From: Roseateles_E cavernae
GTDB lineage: Bacteria; Pseudomonadota; Gammaproteobacteria; Burkholderiales; Burkholderiaceae_C
Direction: 5' to 3'
Assembly (NCBI RefSeq): GCF_040187885.1
Contig: NZ_JBDPLH010000005.1
Span: forward strand, 62,001-126,000
DNA length: 64,000 nt
In this document: positions 17,487 to 26,150 of the stretch, in pieces
Layout of the letters: each line of letters opens with the position of its first letter
Position numbering within the stretch: position 1 is the first letter of the stretch
The notes under the pieces: generated by a model
What the model saw: only the letters and a program-made list of their open reading frames with translations
Database searches by the model: none
What the model was told of the DNA's origin: nothing
Position numbers and translations under genes: made by a program

Positions 17487-18260
17487 TTACTTCAGCGAGG
17501 CCAAGCGCTCTTTTGCCGCCTGCGCCGCTTCGGTGCCCGGATAGGCCTTCAACAAGTCCTCCAGGCTGCGGCGCGCGCCCTTGACTTCCTTCAGCTCGAT
17601 CTGGCAGTTGGCCATGGCCAGCATGGCTTCGGCCGCGCGCGGATGGGCAGGATTCGCGGCCACGAAGGCCTTGAAGGTCGCAATCGCTTCCTTGTAGTCG
17701 CGTTTGCCGTACAGAGCATTGCCGAGCCAGAAGCGCACCGAATCGCCATAGCCGCTGGACGGAAAGCGGCGCTGGAAGGCCGCCAGCGCCGTGGCGGCCT
17801 CGGCGAAGTCGCCGCGCCGCACCAGGGCCATCGCGGCCTCGTACTGGCTCTTCTCGTCCGGCGAGGCCTGGAACTCACGACCGTCCAGCACCACCTTCTG
17901 CGGCTCCAGCGGGCGCAGACGCGTCTCCAGCGACTGCGACTGGTCGGCCTGCTTGCGCTGGGTCTCGGCCAGATCGCGTGCCAGTTGCTCGTTCTGGCCG
18001 CGCAGCTTGGCGACCTCGCTGCGCAAGGCCTCGATCTGGGCATTGAGATCCAAGAGGCTGCGGCGCAACGGCGCGATCTGCTCCTGCGCCTGCTGCTCGG
18101 AGGCCTTGCGTTGCGCCTCCTCGCTTTGCTGCAGCCGCGTGCGCAGGTCCAGAATGGCCTTGCGTGCCTCGTCGTCCTCGAACAGCGCGAAGGCCGGCTG
18201 GCTGCACAAGCTCAGGGCCGCCAGCGCCAGCGCGCCGAGGCCGGATCTCAGTGCCCTCAT
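17487..18260 (-). CDS. cpoB: Cell division coordinator CpoB (YbgF)
   Basis: This 257-residue periplasmic protein links Tol-Pal function to PBP1B-driven septal peptidoglycan synthesis. It has a Sec signal peptide (MRALRSGLGALALAALSLCSQPAFA) and a coiled coil at about residues 30-115 rich in Gln/Glu/Arg that drives trimerisation. C-terminal TPR repeats follow (YEAAMALVRRGDFAEAATAL, YGKRDYKEAIATFKAF, and the last around ARRSLEDLLKAYP). It begins 1 bp after the pal stop, so they are in one operon. A terminator follows. Confidence 0.94.
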   Translation of the reverse strand: MRALRSGLGALALAALSLCSQPAFALFEDDEARKAILDLRTRLQQSEEAQRKASEQQAQEQIAPLRRSLLDLNAQIEALRSEVAKLRGQNEQLARDLAETQRKQADQSQSLETRLRPLEPQKVVLDGREFQASPDEKSQYEAAMALVRRGDFAEAATALAAFQRRFPSSGYGDSVRFWLGNALYGKRDYKEAIATFKAFVAANPAHPRAAEAMLAMANCQIELKEVKGARRSLEDLLKAYPGTEAAQAAKERLASLK

Positions 18261-18261
18261 C

Positions 18262-18795
18262 TCACTTGTCCTTCAGCTCGACGCGACGGTTCTTGGCCCA
18301 GGCGGCCTCGTCGCTGCCTTGCACGGCCGGGCGCTCCTTGCCGAAGCTGACCGGCTCGACGCGCGCGGCCGGCACACCCAGCAGACCCAGCGACTTAGCC
18401 ACGGCCTCGGCGCGCTTCTGGCCCAGGGCCAGGTTGTACTCGCTGCCACCGCGCTCATCGGTATGGCCTTCCAGACGCAGGGCCACCTTGGTGTCGACAT
18501 TCATGCGCTTGGCATGGCCGTCGATGACGTTCTGGAAATCGGACTTGACGACAAAGCTGTCGTAGTCGAAATAGACCACGCGCAGGCTGGACACGGCGGC
18601 GGCGGCCTGGGCGGCCAGGTCGACGGTGGCGACCTTGGATTCCGAGGTCGGCGCGGTGTTGGCGCCGGTGTTGCCCGACGGCGCGGCCGTCACCGGGCGG
18701 GATTCGACCGGTGCGGGCTCGTCCAGCTTGGTGGAGCTGCAACCCACCAGGGCGGCGGCGGCCAGAACGGAAAGGGCCAGCTTGTTCATCTTCAT
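18262..18795 (-). CDS. pal: Peptidoglycan-associated lipoprotein Pal
   Basis: The 177-residue outer-membrane lipoprotein anchors the outer membrane to peptidoglycan and binds TolB. It has a lipoprotein signal peptide with lipobox LVGC, then an Ala/Thr/Pro-rich linker. The OmpA-like domain has VYFDYDSF, LRLEGHTDERGGSEYNLALGQKRA and a C-terminal KNRRVEL. The start at 18795 has an AGGAG ribosome binding site 8 nt upstream; a second ATG lies two codons later. It sits between tolB and cpoB. Confidence 0.96.
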   Translation of the reverse strand: MKMNKLALSVLAAAALVGCSSTKLDEPAPVESRPVTAAPSGNTGANTAPTSESKVATVDLAAQAAAAVSSLRVVYFDYDSFVVKSDFQNVIDGHAKRMNVDTKVALRLEGHTDERGGSEYNLALGQKRAEAVAKSLGLLGVPAARVEPVSFGKERPAVQGSDEAAWAKNRRVELKDK

Positions 18796-18858
18796 CACTA
18801 TCACTCCTAAGGAAATCGCCTTGCCCTCGCAAAGCGGCATGAAATTCAATCGTTGCCC

Positions 18859-20154
18859 TCAGCGCCCGAACGGGCCCCAGGTCGGCTCGCGCACATCGGC
18901 CGCGGTCGACACCAGCTTGGCCTTGATGCGGCCGTCCAGCGTCGTCGTCATCAGCACGTCCTTGCCGCCGACGCGGGTCGCGTAGACCAGCAGACGCCCG
19001 TTCGGCGCGAAGCTCGGGCTCTCGTCGTCGCTGGTATCGCTGATCTGCTGCACCGCGCCGCTGGCCAGGTCCATCACGCTGAGGCGGAACGCGCCGCCGC
19101 TGCGGGTGATGTAGGCCAGGGTCTTGCCGTCCGGGCTGATGGCCGGGCTGATGTTGTAGCTGCCGTTGAAGCTGACGCGCGCGGGCGCGCCACCGGCCAC
19201 CGGCATGCGGTAGATCTGCGGGCTGCCACCACGGTCGCTGACGAAGAACAGCGTCTGGCCGTCCGGCGCGAACACCGGCTCGGTGTCGATCGCCGAGCTC
19301 TGCGTCAGCCGGCGCAACCCCGAGCCATTGCGGTTCATCATGAATAGCTGGGAGCCGCCCTCGCGCGACAGGGTCAGCGCCAGCTGCTGGCCATCCGGCG
19401 AGAAGGCCGGCGCGCTGTTGCTGCCGCGGAAATCGGCCAGCACACGGCGCTTGCCGGTCGACAGGTCCTGGACCCAGACCACCGCCTTGCGACTCTCGAA
19501 GGAGACATAGGCCAGCTCGCGACCGTCGGGCGACCAGGTCGGCGAAATGATCGGATCGGGGCTGCCGAGCGCCACCTGACCGCCCTCGCCGTCGGCATCG
19601 GTGATGCGCAGCGAATAGCGGCCGCCGGCCTTGGTCACATAAGCCATGCGGGTCGCGAACACGCCGCGCTCGCCGGTCAGCTTCTGGTAGATCGAGTCGG
19701 CGATGCGGTGCGCGGCCAGACGCACATCGTCGGGCGCCACCGCATGGGCCTCGCCACCGAGGTCCTGGCCCTTGACCACGTCCCAGAGCTTGTGGCGCAC
19801 ATCGAAGCGGCCATCGGCCAGCCGCGTCACCGAACCGGCGGCCAGCGCATCGGCCTGGCGGCCGCGCCATTCGGACCAGTCGGGAGCACTGTTCTCGGTC
19901 GGCCCCGCCAGCGCCTCGATCAGGCGGAACTGGCCGCTGCGCTCCAGATCGCTGCGGATGATGGCCGACACCGGCTGGCCGCTGCGGGCCTCATCGCGGA
20001 ACTCGGGAATGGCGATCGGCATCTGCGTCGCGCCGACGCCGGCGATCTCCACCCGGAACTGGGCCAGGGCCGGCAGGCTGAGCGCGGCGGCCGAGCCCAG
20101 CAGGCTGCGGCGCATCAGATCGATGGGGGGACGGGATAGCTTGTGTGCGGACAT
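18859..20154 (-). CDS. tolB: Tol-Pal system beta-propeller protein TolB
   Basis: The 431-residue periplasmic protein has a signal peptide (MRRSLLGSAAALSLPALAQ core), an N-terminal alpha/beta domain (IAIPEFRDE... RSDLERSGQFRLIE) and a six-bladed propeller. The blades show repeated motifs such as SPTWSPDGRELAYVSF, APAFSPDGQQLALTLS and NISPAISPDGKTLAYIT. It relays between Pal and TolA. The start is uncertain: the ATG at 20154 gives a long n-region, and the ATG at 20115 gives a more ordinary signal peptide. Neither has a good Shine-Dalgarno. tolQRA is not upstream; a divergent AhpD-like gene is there instead. Confidence 0.95.
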   Translation of the reverse strand: MSAHKLSRPPIDLMRRSLLGSAAALSLPALAQFRVEIAGVGATQMPIAIPEFRDEARSGQPVSAIIRSDLERSGQFRLIEALAGPTENSAPDWSEWRGRQADALAAGSVTRLADGRFDVRHKLWDVVKGQDLGGEAHAVAPDDVRLAAHRIADSIYQKLTGERGVFATRMAYVTKAGGRYSLRITDADGEGGQVALGSPDPIISPTWSPDGRELAYVSFESRKAVVWVQDLSTGKRRVLADFRGSNSAPAFSPDGQQLALTLSREGGSQLFMMNRNGSGLRRLTQSSAIDTEPVFAPDGQTLFFVSDRGGSPQIYRMPVAGGAPARVSFNGSYNISPAISPDGKTLAYITRSGGAFRLSVMDLASGAVQQISDTSDDESPSFAPNGRLLVYATRVGGKDVLMTTTLDGRIKAKLVSTAADVREPTWGPFGR

Positions 20155-20283
20155 TCGACTCGCTGAGCGTGAGCGCCCACGACGGACGCTGCCATTCAAT
20201 GCAGCCCCGTATTTTGCCTGAGCCGGCTGAAGGCCCGCTGAGGCCGCTGGCTATCATGCTGCAAACAGTAACAAGAGGCCCCC

Positions 20284-20892
20284 ATGAGCGAGACAAATTC
20301 CCAGCCCCCGTGCCGCTACCCCACCCCGGACCCGGCCGATCTCGGCGCCCTGCCCGACGATGTGCGCCAGCGCATTCTGGAGGTGCAGGAGAAGGCCGGC
20401 TTCGTGCCGAATGTGTTCCTCGCACTGGCGCGCCGCCCCGACGAGTTCCGGGCCTTCCTGGCCTATCACGACGCACTGCTGCTGCGTGAGTCGGGTCTGA
20501 GCAAGGGTGAGCGCGAGATGATCATCGTCGCCACCAGCGGCGCCAACCAATGCCTGTACTGCGTGGTCGCGCACGGCGCCATCCTGCGCGTCTACGAGAA
20601 GGCGCCGCGCCTGGCCGACCAGCTCGCGACCAACTACCGCAAGGCCGATATCACGCCGCGCCAGCGCGCGATGCTGGACTTCGCGCTGAAGGTCTGCCTG
20701 CACTCGGCCGAGGTCGGCGAGGACGACTACAGCGCCCTGCACGCCCGTGGCTTCGACGACGAGGACATCTGGGACATCACCTCGATCACCGCGCTGTTCG
20801 GACTGTCCAACCGCCTGGCCAACACCATCTCGCTGCGGCCCAACGACGAGTTCTACCTACTGGGCCGCCTGCCCCGCCCCGCCAAACCCTGA
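20284..20892 (+). CDS. Peroxidase-related (AhpD/carboxymuconolactone decarboxylase fold) protein
   Basis: The 202-residue all-helical protein belongs to the uncharacterised peroxidase-related branch of the AhpD superfamily. The redox motif is C90-L-Y-C93-V-V-A-H97, preceded by a conserved LSKGEREMIIVATSGANQ segment. In this fold the cysteine pair and histidine reduce peroxides or relay electrons. The actual substrate and electron donor are unknown. No signal peptide is present. It is divergent from tolB. A GAGGCCC sequence provides a weak ribosome binding site. Confidence 0.85.
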   Translation: MSETNSQPPCRYPTPDPADLGALPDDVRQRILEVQEKAGFVPNVFLALARRPDEFRAFLAYHDALLLRESGLSKGEREMIIVATSGANQCLYCVVAHGAILRVYEKAPRLADQLATNYRKADITPRQRAMLDFALKVCLHSAEVGEDDYSALHARGFDDEDIWDITSITALFGLSNRLANTISLRPNDEFYLLGRLPRPAKP

Positions 20893-20965
20893 GGCCCGGT
20901 CATTAGTTGAACTTATGACCCCCGGTATAAACGCGATGAACGCCGGGCGCTGCAATCCATAGCAT

Positions 20966-20986
20966 GGGGGCTCTTCGTCAGCCCCC
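20966..20986 (+). promoter_or_regulatory. Hairpin just upstream of the binding-protein gene
   Basis: GGGGGCT (20966-20972) and AGCCCCC (20980-20986) form a 7-bp stem with a 7-nt loop. It ends 4 nt before the AAGG ribosome binding site of the gene at 21002. No T-run follows, so a role in mRNA stability or translation is more likely than termination. Confidence 0.45.
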
Positions 20987-21001
20987 AACAAGGATTTCAG
21001 C

Positions 21002-21889
21002 ATGCGTCTTTCGACCCTCACCGTCCTGACCCTGCTCGGCGCCTGCGGCGCAGCCCTGGCGCAAACGCCGGCCACCTTGGACAAGATCAAGGCCAGCGGC
21101 GCTATGACCGTGGCTTACCGGGAATCGTCGATTCCCTTCTCCTACCTTGGCGGCGAGGGCCAGCCGGTCGGTTTCGGCTGGGAGATCTGCGGCAAGATCG
21201 TCGAGCAGGTGAAAAAGGCGACCGGCCGCGCCGACCTGAAGGTCGCCACCCAGGCCGTGACCTCGCAAAACCGCATCCCGCTGCTGCAAAACGGCACGAT
21301 AGACATCGAGTGCGGCTCGACCACGAACAACAGCGAGCGCGCCAAGCAGGTGGCCTTCGCGACCAACTACTTCTACACCGGCACCCGGCTGCTGGTGAGG
21401 ACCGGCTCGCCTATCAAGAGCACGGCCGATCTGAAGGGAAGGAAGGTGGTCTCGACCACCGGCACGACCAACTACCAGGTGCTGCGCAAGCTCAATGCCG
21501 AACAGAACCTGGGCTTCGAGCTGATGGCCGCTAAGGACCATGCCGAATCGGCCCTGCTGGTGCAGCAGCAGCGCGCCGATGCCTTCGGCATGGACGACAT
21601 CCTGCTCTACGGCCTGCGCGCCAGCGCACAGAACCCAGCCGAGCTGGCCGTGGTCGGCGAGGCGCTGCAGGTCGAGCCCTACGCCATCATGCTGCGCCGC
21701 GATGATCCGGCCTTCAAGAAGCTGGTCGACGACACGCTGGCCGGCCTGATGAAGAGTGGCGAGTTCGAGGCGCTCTACAAGAAGTGGTTCCAGTCGCCGA
21801 TCCCGCCCAAGGGCATCAACCTGAACGCGCCGATGAGCCAGGAATTGCAGGACAACCTGAAGGCCTTGTCGGACAAACCGGCGCTCTGA
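21002..21889 (+). CDS. Periplasmic glutamate/aspartate-type ABC transporter substrate-binding protein
   Basis: The 295-residue protein has a signal peptide ending ALAQ and a family 3 solute-binding fold. Features are GAMTVAYRESSIPFSYLGGEGQPVGF split around the hinge, the ligand-binding QNRIPLLQNGTIDIECGSTTN, and KGRKVVSTTGTTNYQVL in domain 2. This pattern matches GltI-type glutamate/aspartate receptors. The permease and ATPase genes are not adjacent. The next gene is an Asp/Glu racemase only 8 bp away, so the pair probably handles D- or L-acidic amino acids. An AAGGA ribosome binding site precedes the ATG. Confidence 0.9.
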   Translation: MRLSTLTVLTLLGACGAALAQTPATLDKIKASGAMTVAYRESSIPFSYLGGEGQPVGFGWEICGKIVEQVKKATGRADLKVATQAVTSQNRIPLLQNGTIDIECGSTTNNSERAKQVAFATNYFYTGTRLLVRTGSPIKSTADLKGRKVVSTTGTTNYQVLRKLNAEQNLGFELMAAKDHAESALLVQQQRADAFGMDDILLYGLRASAQNPAELAVVGEALQVEPYAIMLRRDDPAFKKLVDDTLAGLMKSGEFEALYKKWFQSPIPPKGINLNAPMSQELQDNLKALSDKPAL

Positions 21890-21897
21890 GAACCCCG

Positions 21898-22635
21898 ATG
21901 CTTGCAGTTGTAGATACCGATGTGGTGGGTGTGCTGGGCGGCATGGGGCCGCTGGCCTCGCTGGACTTCATGCACAAGATGCTGGCGGCCACGCCGGCCG
22001 CACGCGACCAGGAGCATGTGCCGGTGGTGCTGAGCTCCATCCCCCAGGTGCCGGACCGCACCGAGGCCTTTCGCGGCGAGGGCGACTCGCCGCTGGCGGC
22101 CATGCTGGCCAGCGGCCGGCGTCTGCGCGATGCCGGCGCCGGCCTGGTCGTGATGCCCTGCAACACCGCCCATCTGTGGTTCGATGAGCTGCAGGCCGCG
22201 CTGGGCCTGCCGATGCTGCATCTGGTCGATGCGGCGCTGGAAGACGCGGTGGCCAGCGCCGGGCTCAGCGCGCGCATCGGCTTGCTGGCCACCGACGCGA
22301 CCCTGGCCTCGGGCCTCTACCTGAACCGCCCGGCCTCGCAGCAGGTGCAATGGCTGCTGCCCACGGCCAGCGAGATGCTGGACTGGGTGATGCCGGGCAT
22401 CCAGGCGGTCAAGGCGGGGCGACTGGACGAAGCATACGCGCTGCTGCTGCGCGCGGCAGCAGCGCTGCAGCGCAGGGGGGCGTCGGCCCTGGTGCTCGGC
22501 TGCACCGAGATTCCGCTGGTCTTGACCCCCGCGAACGCGCCGGTGCCGGTGATCGATGCCACGGCCGCGCTGGCGCGCCGCGCGGTCAGCTGGTCCTTGA
22601 GCCAGCGTCCGTCACTTCACGAAATGCCGCAATAA
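21898..22635 (+). CDS. Aspartate/glutamate racemase family protein
   Basis: This 245-residue PLP-independent racemase inverts acidic amino acids using two cysteines. These are visible as C88 in VVMPCNTAH and C202 in VLGCTEIPL, each at the expected position of the pseudo-symmetric fold. The N-terminal VGVLGGMGPLAS motif is typical of the Asp/Glu (YgeA/RacX) branch rather than MurI. It starts 8 bp after the binding-protein gene and is probably co-transcribed with it. Its 3' end overlaps the convergent LysR gene by 50 bp. Confidence 0.9.
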   Translation: MLAVVDTDVVGVLGGMGPLASLDFMHKMLAATPAARDQEHVPVVLSSIPQVPDRTEAFRGEGDSPLAAMLASGRRLRDAGAGLVVMPCNTAHLWFDELQAALGLPMLHLVDAALEDAVASAGLSARIGLLATDATLASGLYLNRPASQQVQWLLPTASEMLDWVMPGIQAVKAGRLDEAYALLLRAAAALQRRGASALVLGCTEIPLVLTPANAPVPVIDATAALARRAVSWSLSQRPSLHEMPQ

Positions 22636-23485
22636 AGTCCGCCACCGGCTGCGGCGAGCGCAGGCCCTGCGGCAGCAGCGCCCGCACCTCGACCGGCACC
22701 TCGGGCAGCAAGGCGCGCACATGCAGCGTGTCGCTCTGGCTGGCCTGGGCGGTGAAGGAGTCGATGATGGCCGGGCCAAAGCCCTGCTCGGCGAGCACCA
22801 TCGCGATATGGTGGGTCTGCACCGTGATGCCGGCCTGCGGCGCCATCTCCAGCCGCGCCCATTGATCGGCCAGCATCGCGCCCAGCGGATCGCGCTCGTC
22901 AATGCGTATCAACGGCGCGCGCAAGACCTCCTCCATCGTCACGGTCGCGCGCTTGTCGGTGCCGGCACCGCCGACCCGCGAGACGCAGACCAGGCGGCCG
23001 GTGGCCACCAGCTCCTCGTGCACGGCCGCATGGCCCGGGCTGCCGTAGACGATGCCCACATCGCCCTCCTGCAGCGCGATTGCGCGGGCGATCTCATTGG
23101 AGTGCAGGCTGCGTATAGACACCGGCATGTCCGGATAGCGGGCCCGGAAACGCTGCAAGGCATCGGGCAAGGCCCGCACCGCCAGCGAAGGCACGACCAG
23201 CACGCGCAGCTCGCTGTCGGCCCCGCCGCCCAGCGCCACCGCCAGCCGGCGCACCGACTCCAGCTGCGACATCAGGCGCTGCACCTCGGGATACAGCGCC
23301 AGGGCTTCGCGCGTGGGCACGAGGCGCTGGCGCTGGCGGGTGAACAGCACATAGCCCAGCTGCTGCTCGGCATGCTGCAGCGCCTGCGTGACCGCCGGCT
23401 GGGTCACATGCAGCAGGCGTGCGGCGCCGCTGACCGTGCCGGTCAGCATCACCGCGTTGAATACCTCGATGGCCTTCAGTCGCAT
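22586..23485 (-). CDS. LysR-family transcriptional regulator
   Basis: The 299-residue protein has an N-terminal winged helix-turn-helix (MRLKAIEVFNAVMLTGTVSGAARLLHVTQPAVTQALQ split across residues 1-37). A linker helix and a periplasmic-binding-like effector domain follow, from about residue 90 (ELRVLVVPSLAVRALPDAL). Targets and ligand are unknown. It is convergent with the racemase gene and co-directional with rng 10 bp downstream. The nearby acidic amino-acid genes are possible targets. Confidence 0.93.
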   Translation of the reverse strand: MRLKAIEVFNAVMLTGTVSGAARLLHVTQPAVTQALQHAEQQLGYVLFTRQRQRLVPTREALALYPEVQRLMSQLESVRRLAVALGGGADSELRVLVVPSLAVRALPDALQRFRARYPDMPVSIRSLHSNEIARAIALQEGDVGIVYGSPGHAAVHEELVATGRLVCVSRVGGAGTDKRATVTMEEVLRAPLIRIDERDPLGAMLADQWARLEMAPQAGITVQTHHIAMVLAEQGFGPAIIDSFTAQASQSDTLHVRALLPEVPVEVRALLPQGLRSPQPVADFIAAFREVTDAGSRTS

Positions 23486-23495
23486 CGCCCGATGC

Positions 23496-24989
23496 TCAGA
23501 GCAGCACGATGTCGTAATGCTCGGTCTGGTTGGCCGGCTCGGCAGTCAGCGAGATGGGCTTGCCGATGAAGTCCGACAGGCCGGCCAGATGCTGGCTCTC
23601 CTCGTCCAGCAGCATCTCGACCACATTGGCGGCGGCGACGACGCGGAATTCCTTGGGTGAGAACTGACGCGCCTCGCGCAGGATCTCGCGCATGATGTCG
23701 TAGCAGACGCTGCGCGCGGTCTTGATCTGGCCGCGGCCCTCGCAGGTCGGGCAGGGTTCGCACAGCATGCGGGCCAGCGATTCGCGGGTGCGCTTGCGCG
23801 TCATCTCGACCAGGCCCAGCTGGGTGAAGCCACCCACCGTGACCTTGGTGCGGTCCTTGCTGAGCTGCTTGCGGAACTCGCTGAGCACCGCGCTCTTGTG
23901 CTCCTCGCGCGTCATGTCGATGAAGTCGACGATGATGATGCCGCCCAGATTGCGCAGACGCAGCTGGCGGGCGATCGCGCCGGCCGCCTCAAGATTGGTC
24001 TTGAAGATGGTGTCGTCGAAATTACGCGCGCCGACGAAGCCGCCGGTGTTGACATCCACCGTGGTCATCGCCTCGGTCTGGTCGACGATCAGATAGCCGC
24101 CCGACTTCAGATCGACGCGGCGCGCCAGCGCCCGCACCAGCTCGGCATCGATATTGTTCAGATCGAAGATCGGCCGCTCGCCGCGGTAATGCTCGAGCTT
24201 GGCGGTGGCCGCCGGCATATAGAGCTCGCCGAAGGCATGCAGCACCTCGTACTGCATCTTCGAATCGATGCGGATCGAGCCGGTACGCTCGCTGACCAGA
24301 TCGCGCAGCACCCGCTCGACCAGGCTCAGGTCCTGGTGCAGCAAGGTGCCGGGCGGCGAGCGGTGCGCGCGCTCGCGTATCAGCGCCCAGGTCTTGCGCA
24401 GATAGGCGATGTCGGTGGCCAGCTCCTCGTCGGAGGCGTCCTCGGCATTGGTGCGCAGGATGAAGCCGCCGCCACCGCTGCCGCCGCCGTTGTCGGCCGG
24501 CGTGCCGACCAGGGCCTGCATGCGCGCACGCAAAGCCTCGCGCGCCTCGGGCGAGCCGATCTTCTGCGAGATGCCGATATGGTCGTCCTGCGGCAGATGG
24601 ACCAGCATGCGGCCGGCGATGCTGATCTGGGTCGACAGCCGCGCGCCCTTGGTGCCGATCGGGTCCTTGATCACCTGCACGGTCAAGGCCTGACCCTCGA
24701 ACACCAGGCGCTCGATCGGCACCGCCGTGCCCGCCTCGGCATGATGGCTGCGCGGGCTGACACCGGCGACATGCAGATCGGCCACATGCAGAAAGGCCGC
24801 CCGCTCCAGGCCGATGTCGATGAAGGCCGACTGCATGCCCGGCAGCACCCGGGCGACCTTGCCCGAGTAGACATTGCCCACCAGGCCGCGCTCCAGCGTG
24901 CGTTCGATGTGCAGTTCCTGCACCGAGCCGTTTTCGACCACGGCCACCCGGGTCTCCTGCGGAGACCAGTTGATCAGAATATCTTCCAT
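23496..24989 (-). CDS. rng: Ribonuclease G
   Basis: RNase G matures the 5' end of 16S rRNA and degrades some mRNAs. The 497-residue protein starts MEDILINWSPQETRVAVVENG. It carries an S1 domain (GNVYSGKVARVLPGMQSAFIDIG) and the 5'-sensor/RNase H-like region. The catalytic DNase I-like part has GGIIIVDFIDM, and the Zn-link cysteines are in CEPCPTCEGRG. A Gly-rich stretch (about residues 155-165) is specific to this protein. The start at 24989 has a GGAG Shine-Dalgarno, and an ATG five codons earlier is an alternative. It is last in the long minus-strand cluster, 83 bp after maf. Confidence 0.95.
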   Translation of the reverse strand: MEDILINWSPQETRVAVVENGSVQELHIERTLERGLVGNVYSGKVARVLPGMQSAFIDIGLERAAFLHVADLHVAGVSPRSHHAEAGTAVPIERLVFEGQALTVQVIKDPIGTKGARLSTQISIAGRMLVHLPQDDHIGISQKIGSPEAREALRARMQALVGTPADNGGGSGGGGFILRTNAEDASDEELATDIAYLRKTWALIRERAHRSPPGTLLHQDLSLVERVLRDLVSERTGSIRIDSKMQYEVLHAFGELYMPAATAKLEHYRGERPIFDLNNIDAELVRALARRVDLKSGGYLIVDQTEAMTTVDVNTGGFVGARNFDDTIFKTNLEAAGAIARQLRLRNLGGIIIVDFIDMTREEHKSAVLSEFRKQLSKDRTKVTVGGFTQLGLVEMTRKRTRESLARMLCEPCPTCEGRGQIKTARSVCYDIMREILREARQFSPKEFRVVAAANVVEMLLDEESQHLAGLSDFIGKPISLTAEPANQTEHYDIVLL

Positions 24990-25072
24990 AGCTCGTGTCT
25001 CCATAACCGGGGCTCTGTGTCCCCGGTCAAGCACTGTCGGCAGGCGCGCGGCCTGGCGACAAGACTCGGTCC

Positions 25073-25669
25073 TCAGAGCTCGAAACCGGCGCCGCGCAAG
25101 AGCTGGGCGGTCTCGAACAAGGGCAGACCCATGATGCCTGAATATGAGCCGTCGATGTGTTCGATCCATCCTGCTATCTGGCTCTGGATCGCATAGGCCC
25201 CGGCCTTGCCCATCGGCTCGCCGCTGGCCACATAGCGCTGCAGCAGCGCGTCGGGCACGGCGGCAAAGCGCACATGGGAGACACTGACACTCAGCGCCCG
25301 CTGACCATCGCCCCAGGCCAGCGCCACCGCCGTCAGCACGCGATGCGTGTGGCCGGACAGGCGCTTGAGCATGGCCAGCGCATGCTCGGCGTCGGCCGGC
25401 TTGCCGAGGATGACCGTGCCCAGCGCCACCGTGGTGTCCGAGCAGAGGATGGGCGCTGCGGGCAGACCCCGCGCGGCGCGCCGCAGCACCGCAGCGTCGA
25501 GCTTGTTCTGCGTCGCGCGCCGCACATAGGCCTCGGGCAGTTCGCCGGCCTGCTCGGCCTCCAGCGCCTCGGCATCCTCGTCGGCGCCGGGCAGCAGCAG
25601 CTCATGGGCGACGCCCAGCTGATCGAGCAACTGGCGGCGGCGCGGGCTTTGCGAAGCGAGGTAGATCAT
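25073..25669 (-). CDS. maf: Maf family nucleoside triphosphate pyrophosphatase
   Basis: The 198-residue housecleaning enzyme hydrolyses non-canonical or excess NTPs to NMP and PPi. It shows IYLASQSPRRRQLL at the N-terminus, the catalytic ILCSDTTVALG, KPADAEHALAMLKRLSGHTHRVLTAV, and GSYSGIMGLPLFE at the end. The ATG at 25669 gives the family-typical start. A GTG at 25687 overlapping the rlmH stop is an alternative that would keep the cluster's overlap pattern. The subfamily (YhdE or YceF type) is not resolved. Confidence 0.94.
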   Translation of the reverse strand: MIYLASQSPRRRQLLDQLGVAHELLLPGADEDAEALEAEQAGELPEAYVRRATQNKLDAAVLRRAARGLPAAPILCSDTTVALGTVILGKPADAEHALAMLKRLSGHTHRVLTAVALAWGDGQRALSVSVSHVRFAAVPDALLQRYVASGEPMGKAGAYAIQSQIAGWIEHIDGSYSGIMGLPLFETAQLLRGAGFEL

Positions 25670-25679
25670 CGGGGCGCGC

Positions 25680-26150
25680 TCACTCACGGTGATAAGGATG
25701 GCCGGCCATCACCGACCAGGCGCGGTACAGCGCCTCGGCCAGCAGCACGCGCACAAAAGCGTGCGGCAGGGTCAGGTCGGACAGGCGCAGCGTCTCGTCG
25801 GCCGTGGCCTTCAGCGCCGGGTCGAGGCCGTCGGGACCGCCGATGAAGATGGCCACATCGCGGCCATCGCCCTTCCAGCGCTCGAGGCGCTGCGCCAGCT
25901 GCACGGTGGTGACACGGTCGCCGCGTTCATCGAGGATGACGCGGCGCACGCTCTTGGGCAGCGCGGCCTCCAAACGCTGGGCTTCGGCCGCCATCAGCTG
26001 CTCGGTGCTCTTGCCGGCGCTGCGCGGCTCGGCCTTGACGGCCTTCAGTTCCAGGCGCATCTCGGGCGGGAAGCGCTTGGCGAAGTCCTCGTAAGCCGTG
26101 TCGGCCCAGGCCGGCTGGCGCTGGCCCACGGCCACCAGCAGCAGCCGCAT
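25680..26150 (-). CDS. rlmH: 23S rRNA (pseudouridine1915-N3)-methyltransferase RlmH
   Basis: The 156-residue SPOUT-fold enzyme methylates pseudouridine 1915 in helix 69 of 23S rRNA. It has the conserved LILDERG-type segment (VRRVILDERGDRVTT), the SAM knot FIGGPDGLDPAL, and the invariant C-terminus AEALYRAW...GHPYHRE. Its ATG overlaps the rsfS stop by one base (TGATG). This partner is classical, since rsfS and rlmH both act on the large subunit. Confidence 0.97.
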   Translation of the reverse strand: MRLLLVAVGQRQPAWADTAYEDFAKRFPPEMRLELKAVKAEPRSAGKSTEQLMAAEAQRLEAALPKSVRRVILDERGDRVTTVQLAQRLERWKGDGRDVAIFIGGPDGLDPALKATADETLRLSDLTLPHAFVRVLLAEALYRAWSVMAGHPYHRE

